DNA of 6,185 nt, from positions 1-6,185 of the forward strand of contig JAQCJS010000070.1 in NCBI GenBank assembly GCA_027592975.1, read 5' to 3'. The stretch's first letter is position 1. Each line of letters opens with the position of its first letter. The translations under genes were made by a program, and so were the position numbers. A model generated the notes under the pieces. It ran no database searches. It saw only the letters and a list, made by a program, of their open reading frames with translations, and was not told where the DNA came from. Source of the DNA: Chloroflexota bacterium (GTDB lineage: Bacteria; Chloroflexota; Dehalococcoidia; UBA2979). Of this stretch, positions 1 through 5,287 are shown in pieces.

Positions 1-535
1 CGGCGGCCAGCGCGCGCCGCACGACCGTCTCGCGCGCGGGCACCTCCACGCCGTCGAGGTGCAACGTCGATCCCGCGTGCGCGTGGTAGACCCCGGGGCC
101 GAGGAGATGCGTGGAGGCGCACCAGATCGCGGCGGCGATGGGGACGCCGGCGTGCAGCACCCCGACCGAGACGGCGAACAGCGGGAACCCGTTCACGAAG
201 TTCGCCGTGCCATCGATCGGGTCGATCACCCAGACCGTCGTGGCAGCCGCATCTGGGTGCGTGTCCACCTCCTCGCCGATGACGGCGTGCAAGGGAAAGC
301 GATCTGCGACGCGCGCGCGGACGAGGGTTTCGACGGCGCGGTCGACCTCCGAGACGGGGTCGTTCGTGCTGTCCTTGCCCTTCGCGTCGGGCTTGTACTC
401 GACAGTGAGCTGGCGGCGCAGCGCCTCGCGCGCGGTCTCGCCGGCCTCTTGCGCGAGTTCGATCGCCAGCGCCTCGATCGCGGCGAGCTCGTCCGGATCG
501 ATCGCGTCGCGCGTGGCCGCCGCGTCGGAGGTCAT
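1..535 (-). CDS. Inositol monophosphatase family protein, C-terminus cut off by the window edge
   Basis: This is the N-terminal 178 residues of a Mg2+-dependent phosphatase of the inositol monophosphatase superfamily; the gene runs off the left edge. The sequence shows the two N-terminal metal-site motifs: IGEE at residues 86-89, and VWVIDPIDGTANFVNGFP from about residue 101, in which D105, D108, G109 and T110 match the DPIDGT signature. The upstream segment NDPVSEVDRAVE (about residue 58 on) is the usual strand/helix region before the metal site. The third metal aspartate (WDxAAG region) lies beyond the window. Family members hydrolyse inositol-1-phosphate, histidinol phosphate, fructose-1,6-bisphosphate or PAP, and the visible part does not decide the substrate. 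No signal peptide is seen, so it is probably cytoplasmic. Its ATG overlaps the TGA of the upstream gene as ATGA (532-535), which suggests translational coupling. The family call is secure; the substrate is unknown. Confidence 0.93.
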   Translation of the reverse strand, partial: MTSDAAATRDAIDPDELAAIEALAIELAQEAGETAREALRRQLTVEYKPDAKGKDSTNDPVSEVDRAVETLVRARVADRFPLHAVIGEEVDTHPDAAATTVWVIDPIDGTANFVNGFPLFAVSVGVLHAGVPIAAAIWCASTHLLGPGVYHAHAGSTLHLDGVEVPARETVVRRALAA

Positions 536-1266
536 GACGCCTTCGCACCCCAGTCCGTGCCGATGATCAGCAGCCGGCCGCGCTGTGCCTCGACTATGTT
601 CTGGCGGGCCGTGTAGGCCTCCGCCACGTGCGACGGCGCGTGGGCGGACTGCGGGCGCGCGGAGCGGTACCACTCCTCCAGCGACCGGAACGCGAACCAG
701 GTGGAAACCTCGTTGGAGGAGCCCATCAGGTCGTTGCCGAGGCCGATCGCGCGGCCGCCCTGCGACTCCAGCCATGGCCACACGATCTCCGCGGACAGGC
801 GGCGGAACTCCCCCTTCATCCCTGGCGCGATGGTCAGCGTGCGCTCCGAGATCACGGAATCGCGCCCGAAGGTGGGCGGCAGGTCTGCCAGCTCCTGGCC
901 GGGACGGCGGAAGAACGCGCTCGCTCGCGACACCGTGTCGTCCAGCTCGATCAGCCGCGCGGCGGAGGACTCCACCAGTCCATCGCGCGAGGCGTAGCGC
1001 GGGTGCAGGTCCTTGATCTCCTGCAGCATCGCCGCGTCGGCGTAGTACGCGCCCGTCTCCTGCCGCGTCGCGCTCCAGTGATCGAGGCTCTCGTAGATGT
1101 GGTTCGTCACCACCACGTCGTCCGGGCCGCCGAAGGCCCACGTCCCGTACGCGACCATGGGCGCGCCGAAGTGCAGGAACGCGGGCCACATGCCCTCGCG
1201 GCTCTGCTCCTCGAACGCGGCGCGATCCTTCGGGGACACGCGGGACTCCCGTTGCACCATGATCAT
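532..1266 (-). CDS. NIPSNAP-like protein with two dimeric alpha/beta-barrel halves
   Basis: A 244-residue protein, probably cytoplasmic, made of two similar halves. Residues 4-68 and 140-204 align with an offset of about 136. WP occurs at 27-28 and 163-164, SLDHW at 60-64 matches SLEEW at 195-199, and SATR/RSAR follow. The pattern of strand, helix, strand, then (S)LxxW and a helix is that of NIPSNAP/EthD-like ferredoxin-like (dimeric alpha/beta barrel) domains; a tandem pair would give an intramolecular barrel. The halves are joined by an acidic, helical linker (about 75-135). No catalytic residue is recognisable and I cannot assign a reaction. I chose ATG 1266 because an AGAGG Shine-Dalgarno lies 8 nt upstream; the longer frame opening at ATG 1308 has no convincing site and adds 14 unlike residues. 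Its stop overlaps the start of the phosphatase gene, so the two are probably co-expressed. The fold assignment is inference from pattern. Confidence 0.8.
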   Translation of the reverse strand: MIMVQRESRVSPKDRAAFEEQSREGMWPAFLHFGAPMVAYGTWAFGGPDDVVVTNHIYESLDHWSATRQETGAYYADAAMLQEIKDLHPRYASRDGLVESSAARLIELDDTVSRASAFFRRPGQELADLPPTFGRDSVISERTLTIAPGMKGEFRRLSAEIVWPWLESQGGRAIGLGNDLMGSSNEVSTWFAFRSLEEWYRSARPQSAHAPSHVAEAYTARQNIVEAQRGRLLIIGTDWGAKAS

Positions 1267-1272
1267 GCGCGA

Positions 1273-1279
1273 CACCTCT
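1273..1279 (-). promoter_or_regulatory. Ribosome binding site that decides the start of the NIPSNAP-like gene
   Basis: On the minus strand the sequence reads AGAGGTG, with AGAGG ending 8 nt before ATG 1266. The alternative in-frame ATG at 1308 lacks a comparable purine-rich site, so this motif supports the shorter protein. Confidence 0.6.
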
Positions 1280-1314
1280 CGGGGCCCGTCCTGCGCTGGG
1301 CGGCCCATGCTGTC

Positions 1315-1320
1315 AGCATA
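1315..1320 (-). promoter_or_regulatory. Possible -10 element (TATGCT) for the NIPSNAP-like / phosphatase unit
   Basis: TATGCT on the minus strand matches TATAAT at 4 of 6 bases and stands out in a GC-rich 107-nt divergent spacer. It would give a leader of roughly 40 nt before ATG 1266. No good -35 hexamer is visible at the normal distance, so this is a weak call. Confidence 0.3.
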
Positions 1321-1343
1321 TCGCCGTGCCTGGCCGCCTGCGC

Positions 1344-1349
1344 TAGCCT
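1344..1349 (+). promoter_or_regulatory. Possible -10 element (TAGCCT) for the small acidic membrane protein
   Basis: TAGCCT fits the TAnnnT pattern common in high-GC bacteria. It sits 24 nt before ATG 1374, which would leave a short leader of about 18 nt that still contains the AGGAG ribosome site at 1363-1367. No -35 element is convincing. The call rests on position more than on sequence. Confidence 0.28.
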
Positions 1350-1373
1350 CGATGCAGCAGCAAGGAGCGCCGC

Positions 1374-1586
1374 ATGAGCCGACCGCCGACGCCCGATCCC
1401 GGATGGGAAGAGTCCACCGAGGGCGACCTGGACGAAGACCTGACCGAGGAGGCCGGGTCCAGCATGGACGACTGGGCGCGCGACGACCGCTCGTGGTGGT
1501 CGGGCGGCCTCGTGCGCGCGGTCGCGGCGGTGCTGCTCATCGCGATCCTCGGCGCGGTGGTCGCGCAGGCCGCGATGACGCGCTGA
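1374..1586 (+). CDS. Small acidic single-pass membrane protein, function unknown
   Basis: A 70-residue protein that I do not recognise. The first 40 residues are strongly acidic (14 Asp/Glu against 3 Arg) and rich in Pro, Gly and Trp. Residues 45-67 form one hydrophobic segment (core AVAAVLLIAILGAVVAQA), followed by only a few residues ending in Arg. The layout suggests a tail-anchored or N-in/C-out membrane protein with an acidic soluble tail. The start is well supported: AGGAG at 1363-1367 lies 6 nt before the ATG. It is divergent from the NIPSNAP-like gene and convergent with the cysteine-rich gene, whose stop is 17 nt past this stop. Short hydrophobic reading frames can be chance in GC-rich DNA. 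Here the strong ribosome site and the sharp split between acidic and hydrophobic parts favour a real gene. Confidence 0.75.
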   Translation: MSRPPTPDPGWEESTEGDLDEDLTEEAGSSMDDWARDDRSWWSGGLVRAVAAVLLIAILGAVVAQAAMTR

Positions 1587-1603
1587 CCGAGTCTCGAGGG
1601 CGC

Positions 1604-1786
1604 TTAGATGTCCGGCGCGGGCGCCAGGCAGGTCTTGTGCCCGCAGTGGCATTCCGTGGAGCCCGTGGAACACGGACACGAGGCGCTGCACTCGCTCAGG
1701 CCGAGCAGCCCCAGGCGCCTCAACAGCCCGAGGATCATGCCCGCCGCGATCGCGACGAACGCCAGACGACGCAGTGCCTTGCCCAT
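1604..1786 (-). CDS. Small cysteine-rich membrane-anchored protein, function unknown
   Basis: A 60-residue protein that I do not recognise. It has a basic start (K3, R6, R7) and a hydrophobic segment at about residues 8-30, interrupted by R23-R24. The C-terminal tail holds six cysteines (C33, C37, C39, C46, C48, C53) and two histidines (H47, H50), spaced C-x3-C-x-C-x6-C-x-C-x4-C. The tail could bind metal or an Fe-S centre, or form disulfides if exported; the sequence does not decide. A G-rich ribosome site (minus-strand GAAGGGGG, 1793-1800) lies 6 nt before the ATG. The gene follows the ABC exporter on the same strand after 54 nt with no visible terminator between them, so co-transcription is plausible. 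A peptide cargo for the exporter is possible, but no leader-peptidase motif (double-Gly type) is clear. Confidence 0.68.
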   Translation of the reverse strand: MGKALRRLAFVAIAAGMILGLLRRLGLLGLSECSASCPCSTGSTECHCGHKTCLAPAPDI

Positions 1787-1840
1787 GGTGTGCCCCCTTC
1801 GCTGTGGCCGATTGCCGCTGACCCCAGCCCCTTGATTGTG

Positions 1841-3658
1841 TCAGTGGACACTCGCCCCTGTCATCCCGCGGGCCTCGTCACTGAACTGTTCGCGATACAG
1901 CGCTGCGTACAGACCATCCTGCCCGAGGAGATCCGCGTGCCGCCCACGCTCCACGATGCGCCCTCGGTCAAGCACCAGGATCTGGTCGGCGGCCATCACC
2001 GTGGAGAGCCGGTGCGCGATCACGATCGTGGTGCGTCCGCGTGCGAGCAGCGCCGTCGCCTCGCGGATCTCCCGTTCCAGGCGCGAGTCGAGCGAGGAGG
2101 TCGCCTCGTCCAGGATGAGTACCGGCGGGTCCTTCAGGATGGCGCGGGCGATCGCCACGCGCTGCTTCTCGCCACCGGACAGCCGGTAGCCGCGCTCCCC
2201 CACCGTCGTCTCGAGGCCCTCCGGCAGCCGCTCGATCAACGTGCCGAGGCCGGCGGCGGCGGCGGCGGCGTGCACCTCGGCATCCGTCCCGTCCAGCCGG
2301 CCGTAGCGGATGTTGTCCGCGAGCGAGGTGTGGAACAGGTGCGTCTCCTGCATCACCGTCCCGATCGTGGCACTGATCGAGTCGAGCGTGACGTCGCGCA
2401 GGTCGTATCCATCGAGGCGCACCGCGCCCTGCTGCGGGTCGTAGTAGCGCTGCATCAAATAGGTCACCGTGGTCTTGCCCGCGCCGGACGGCCCGACAAG
2501 CGCCACCATCTCGCCCGCCTCGATGCGGAACGAGACGCCGTCGATCGCCGCGGTGTGGCGCGTCGCGTGCGACTGGTACGAGAACGAGACGCGGTCGAAC
2601 TCCACCTCGCCGCGCGGCTTCGACAGGCGCGCGGCGCCCGGACGCTCCTCCACCTCCACCGGCATGTCGAGGTACTCGAAGATGCGCTCGAACAGCGCGA
2701 GCGAGGAGAGGAGCGTGGTGTTGATGCGCGCGATCCCCGCGAACGGCCCGAAGACGCGCTGCGCGAGCATGGCGAAGGCGACCACGGTGCCCACGCTCAG
2801 GTCGTCGCCCAGCACCGCGCGCCCGCCGTACCAGTAGATCAGCCCGGGAAGCACCGCGCCGAAGAGCTGCGTGCCCATGTTGAACCAGCGCCCCGCCATC
2901 TGCCGCCGGATGGAGAGCGCGCGCAGCGTGTCGTTGGAGGTGGCGAAGCGCCCCGCCTCGTGCTCCTGCCGCCCAAAGGTCTTCACGAGCATGGAGCCGG
3001 AAACGGAGAGCGTCTCCTCCAGGTGGGCGGACATGCGACCGGACTCCGCGTGCCATTCGCGCATCAGATCGCGCATCAGCGCGCCCACGCGCATGGTCGG
3101 GTAGACCCACAGCGGCAGCACCACGAGCGTGGCGAGGGCGAGCCGCCACTCCAGCGTGAACATGAGCACGAACGCGACGATCAGCGTGAGCGCATTGGTG
3201 AGGAAGTCCGTGAACGTGCCGGTGACGGCGCTCTGCACGCCGTTCACGTCCGTGCTGATGCGCGACAGGATCTCGCCCGTCCGGGTGGAGGTGTAGAAGC
3301 GCAGCGACAGGCGCTGCAGATGATCGTGCAGATCGGCGCGCAGCCGGTGCATCAGCCCCTGGGCGATCGTCTGGTTCACCCAGGACTCGCCCACGCCCAG
3401 CAGCGCGGAGGCCAGCACCATGCCCAGGTACAGCACGATCAGCTGGTCCAACCCCGTGAGCGTGGTCTGCGAGGACATGTGGTCGACCATCGCGCCGAGC
3501 ACGCGCACGCTCGCGAGATCGAGCGCCACGCCTCCCACGAGCAGGATCACGAGCACGGCGAGCGACCCGCCGTACGGCGCGAACAGCCCGGCGACGCGGC
3601 GTGCCAGCGCCCCGCGCGGAGCGGAGGGCTTCGACAGTTCCAGGCGGCGCATCATCAT
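1841..3658 (-). CDS. ABC exporter half-transporter (permease fused to ATPase)
   Basis: A 605-residue protein of normal length for a type IV (B-family, MsbA/BmrA/LmrA-like) exporter, expected to act as a dimer in the cytoplasmic membrane and to pump a lipid, drug or peptide outward. The transmembrane domain covers about residues 25-320, with hydrophobic segments near 31-48, 72-88, 153-168, 171-187, 262-280 and 290-308. The nucleotide-binding domain follows: A-loop Y361, Walker A GPSGAGKT (389-396), Q-loop Q437, signature LSGGE (493-497), Walker B VLILDE (513-518) with catalytic E518, D-loop SSLD (521-524) and switch H549. All catalytic residues are intact, so a homodimer could work without a partner. 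No C39 peptidase domain is present. I chose ATG 3658 because AGGAG (3668-3672, minus strand) lies 9 nt upstream; the same frame stays open to 4651, but that part is antisense to the dehydrogenase. Two further ATG codons follow at once. Substrate unknown. Confidence 0.95.
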   Translation of the reverse strand: MMMRRLELSKPSAPRGALARRVAGLFAPYGGSLAVLVILLVGGVALDLASVRVLGAMVDHMSSQTTLTGLDQLIVLYLGMVLASALLGVGESWVNQTIAQGLMHRLRADLHDHLQRLSLRFYTSTRTGEILSRISTDVNGVQSAVTGTFTDFLTNALTLIVAFVLMFTLEWRLALATLVVLPLWVYPTMRVGALMRDLMREWHAESGRMSAHLEETLSVSGSMLVKTFGRQEHEAGRFATSNDTLRALSIRRQMAGRWFNMGTQLFGAVLPGLIYWYGGRAVLGDDLSVGTVVAFAMLAQRVFGPFAGIARINTTLLSSLALFERIFEYLDMPVEVEERPGAARLSKPRGEVEFDRVSFSYQSHATRHTAAIDGVSFRIEAGEMVALVGPSGAGKTTVTYLMQRYYDPQQGAVRLDGYDLRDVTLDSISATIGTVMQETHLFHTSLADNIRYGRLDGTDAEVHAAAAAAGLGTLIERLPEGLETTVGERGYRLSGGEKQRVAIARAILKDPPVLILDEATSSLDSRLEREIREATALLARGRTTIVIAHRLSTVMAADQILVLDRGRIVERGRHADLLGQDGLYAALYREQFSDEARGMTGASVH

Positions 3659-3667
3659 CGCGGTCGG

Positions 3668-3672
3668 CTCCT
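3668..3672 (-). promoter_or_regulatory. Ribosome binding site fixing the ABC exporter start
   Basis: AGGAG on the minus strand, 9 nt before the first of three consecutive ATG codons (3658, 3655, 3652). It would be about 12 and 15 nt from the second and third ATG, so the first is the best fit. Confidence 0.6.
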
Positions 3673-3685
3673 GCCGTGCCCGGCG

Positions 3686-3691
3686 ATCATA
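3686..3691 (-). promoter_or_regulatory. Probable -10 element (TATGAT) of the ABC exporter gene
   Basis: TATGAT on the minus strand matches the sigma-70 consensus TATAAT at 5 of 6 bases, in the 148-nt spacer between divergent genes. It would place the transcript start about 20 nt before ATG 3658, leaving room for the AGGAG site. The region 16-18 nt upstream reads CATTCCCG and is a poor -35. Confidence 0.42.
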
Positions 3692-3806
3692 GGCGCACCT
3701 CCGCCACCGGGAATGGTGCGCATCGACCGGGTGCGCGGGTAGGCGACGTGCGGCCGATCGAGGATGATGGGCACCGCGACACCAGGCACCGGAAGGAACG
3801 TCTCCC

Positions 3807-4721
3807 ATGACCAGCGCCCGCCCCACCGTCGGATTCATCGGCCTCGGCATCATGGGGCTGCCCATGACGGCCAACCTGCTGAAGGCGGGCTTCCCGGTGG
3901 TCGCGTGGAACCGCTCCTCCGGCCGCACGGACGAGGCGGTCGCGCTCGGCGCGCAGGCGGGGGCGACCCCGGCAGACGTCGCCGCGCGCGCGGACGTCAC
4001 CATCGTCTGCGTCACCGCCTCCGCAGACGTGGAGGCGGTGGTGCTGGGCCCCGGCGGGGCGATCGAGGGCGTGCGCTCCGGCTCCGTGCTGATCGACATG
4101 TCCTCGATCTCGCCGGACGTGACGCGGACGATCGCCGGCCGGCTGCGGGAGCGTGGGGTGGAGATGCTGGACGCGCCGGTGTCGGGCGGCGAGGGCGGGG
4201 CGGTGGCCGGGACGCTCTCGATCATGGTCGGCGGCGCCCCGGCGGTGCTGGAGCGCGCGCGGCCGGTGCTGGAGGCGATGGGCCAGCGGATCACGCACTG
4301 CGGCCCCACCGGGGCCGGCCAGACCGTGAAGCTCTGCAACCAGATCGCCGTGTGCCTGAACAACCTCGCCATGGCGGAGGCGTTGGTGTTCTGCCAGAAG
4401 AGCGGTGTCGATCCGCTGAAGATGCTGGAGGCGATCACGGCGGGCGCCGCCGGATCGTGGCAGCTCTCCAACCTCGGATCGCGGATCGTGGCGCGCGATT
4501 TCGCGCCCGGGTTCAAGGTCTCGCTGCAGCAGAAGGATTTGCGCATCGCGCTGGAGGCAGCGGAGACGATCGGCGTCCCGCTGGCGGGCGTGTCGCTGGT
4601 GCACCAGCTCTTCGCCGTCGTCGAGCAGCGCGAGGGCGGCGATCTGGGCACACAGGCGCTGGTGCGGGCGCTGGAGATCCTGACGGGCGTGGAGGTCGGG
4701 AGCGCCTCGGCGCAGGTCTAG
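3807..4721 (+). CDS. NAD(P)-dependent beta-hydroxyacid dehydrogenase (3-hydroxyisobutyrate dehydrogenase / tartronate semialdehyde reductase family)
   Basis: A 304-residue cytoplasmic oxidoreductase of normal family length. The N-terminal Rossmann domain opens with VGFIGLGIMG (8-17), the dinucleotide-binding glycine motif. The substrate motif DAPVSGG is at 122-128. The catalytic-lysine region GPTGAGQTVKLCNQ spans 166-179, with K175 and N178 in the conserved places. The C-terminal helical domain has the family's GFKVSLQQKDL (235-245) with K243. Family members interconvert a beta-hydroxyacid and its semialdehyde (3-hydroxyisobutyrate, glycerate/tartronate semialdehyde, or 4-hydroxybutyrate/succinate semialdehyde). 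The exact substrate cannot be read here. The motif WNRS (34-37), rather than an Asp at the end of strand 2, suggests a preference for NADP(H). GGAAGGA at 3791-3797 lies 9 nt before the ATG. It is divergent from the ABC exporter and has no same-strand neighbour upstream. Confidence 0.94.
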   Translation: MTSARPTVGFIGLGIMGLPMTANLLKAGFPVVAWNRSSGRTDEAVALGAQAGATPADVAARADVTIVCVTASADVEAVVLGPGGAIEGVRSGSVLIDMSSISPDVTRTIAGRLRERGVEMLDAPVSGGEGGAVAGTLSIMVGGAPAVLERARPVLEAMGQRITHCGPTGAGQTVKLCNQIAVCLNNLAMAEALVFCQKSGVDPLKMLEAITAGAAGSWQLSNLGSRIVARDFAPGFKVSLQQKDLRIALEAAETIGVPLAGVSLVHQLFAVVEQREGGDLGTQALVRALEILTGVEVGSASAQV

Positions 4722-5085
4722 GCGGCGCCTCGTGCGGCGTCCGCCGGTTCCCGCTGGTCGAGGCGGACGTGAGCAGATGAACCAGGATGCGCAGCAGCGC
4801 GGGGTCGATCTGGCCGGGTGACCCGGCCATCTCCCGCAGCGCGGCGCCCCGGCTGAGCCGAGGCTGCCCCCGTCGCGCAGGTACACGCGGAAGGCCGGGG
4901 CGTCCTGCACAGCGAAGGACACCGTCTCCCCCGGGCAGTCGTCCAGCCAGTGGGCATCCACCTCCGCGCGATCCTCGATCGCATCGAAGAGCGCGAAGGC
5001 GAGTCGGCGGGTCGGTGCGAAGAGGCCAGCCCGGCACGGCGATACGCGGGGCCAACCGTCCGGAGTGTGCTGGTCTTGGGGTCAT
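4718..5085 (-). pseudogene. Frame-disrupted hypothetical gene (decayed gene or assembly indels)
   Basis: No single minus-strand frame gives a convincing protein here, but consecutive pieces of different frames do. From about 5030 to 4867 one frame reads like a globular protein with strongly GC-biased third positions: it includes RRLAFALFDAIEDRAEVD and then WLDDCPGETVSFAVQDAP, and ends at VYLRDG. That frame has no ATG and no upstream GTG before 4961. At the run of five Gs (minus strand, 4867-4871) the coding look moves to a second frame, which continues QPRLSRGAALREMAGSPG and then IDPALLRILVHLL. A third frame supplies a tail ending DQREPADAARGAA and a TAG at 4720-4718. Each of these two switches needs one base restored. 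A possible start is ATG 5085, in the second frame, which would need another change. I do not recognise the family. It could be a real decaying gene or sequencing/assembly indels. Confidence 0.4.
4721..4745 (+). terminator. GC-rich hairpin directly after the dehydrogenase stop
   Basis: GGCGG + CGCC (4721-4729) pairs with GGCG + CCGCC (4736-4745), giving nine GC pairs, one bulged T (4740) and a six-base loop. It begins at the last base of the stop codon. No T-run follows, so it is not a classical intrinsic terminator. It may still stop or pause transcription, or protect the 3' end. If the minus-strand remnant is real, the hairpin lies in its 3' coding part. Confidence 0.4.
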
Positions 5086-5180
5086 TGCCTTGATCGTCGG
5101 ATCGCCGGGCGGGGGGAGCCGGATCCCGCCTGTCGGTCGGCTGTGCGGGCGTTGACGGCGCATCGCCGGGCCGCTGCCGA

Positions 5181-5207
5181 ATCCACACTGGGCGAAGTTG
5201 TGGATAA
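5181..5207. promoter_or_regulatory. Inverted repeat containing an exact DnaA-box nonamer (TTATCCACA)
   Basis: ATCCACA (5181-5187) and TGTGGAT (5199-5205) are perfect inverted 7-mers separated by 11 nt. The right arm extends to TGTGGATAA (5199-5207), which on the minus strand is TTATCCACA, the E. coli consensus DnaA box. The left half (GAATCCACA, plus strand) matches it at 7 of 9. It lies in an island (about 5196-5245) clearly richer in A+T than the rest, between the minus-strand remnant and the plus-strand secreted-protein gene. It could be a DnaA-responsive or other regulator's operator in a divergent promoter. No dnaA/dnaN genes are present, so an origin is not implied. Confidence 0.4.
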
Positions 5208-5272
5208 AGAATTGTTGATGGGTTTACGCAAGTGCTTCTTTGTCGTACCGTTCTGCAGGCGGGGATCGGTGT

Positions 5273-5280
5273 GGACGGGG
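5273..5280 (+). promoter_or_regulatory. Ribosome binding site supporting a TTG start at 5288
   Basis: GGACGGGG ends 7 nt before TTG 5288, a normal spacing. The next ATG in frame (5348) lies inside the hydrophobic core of the predicted signal peptide, so a start there would remove most of it. Confidence 0.45.
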
Positions 5281-5287
5281 TGCTGCG

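Larger units (their letters stand above)
5086..5287. other. Intergenic region upstream of the secreted protein gene
   Basis: I see no convincing gene here. The left part (5086-5180) is GC-rich and featureless. The right part holds the inverted repeat and an AT-rich stretch (about 5196-5245) that is the likeliest promoter location for the plus-strand gene. I could not pick a pair of -35/-10 hexamers with confidence on either strand. The frame of the secreted protein is open from 5219, after a TGA at 5216-5218. Confidence 0.5.

Noticed and set aside
628..1377. Plus-strand 249-codon frame over the NIPSNAP-like gene
   Set aside because: It is a shadow of the minus-strand gene: rich in Arg, His and Ala with no domain pattern and no ribosome site.
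1587..1603. Terminator between the two convergent small genes
   Set aside because: The 17-nt gap holds only a six-base CTCGAG palindrome and no stable stem with a T-run.
1097..3742. Plus-strand open frame of 881 codons
   Set aside because: It lies antisense to the ABC exporter over most of its length and is dominated by Arg, His, Ala and Gln in low-complexity order. This is what third-position GC bias produces on the opposite strand.
3659..4651. N-terminal extension of the ABC exporter frame to 4651
   Set aside because: The extra 331 codons are antisense to the well-supported dehydrogenase and rich in Ser, Thr and Pro. The AGGAG site and normal family length favour the start at 3658.
3764..4780. 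Plus-strand 338-codon frame overlapping the dehydrogenase
   Set aside because: It is Gly/Arg-rich and lacks motifs, while the dehydrogenase frame at 3807 carries every family signature.
5181..5207. Chromosomal replication origin
   Set aside because: One exact DnaA box with one partial copy is too few, and no dnaA, dnaN, gyrB or rpmH gene is nearby.
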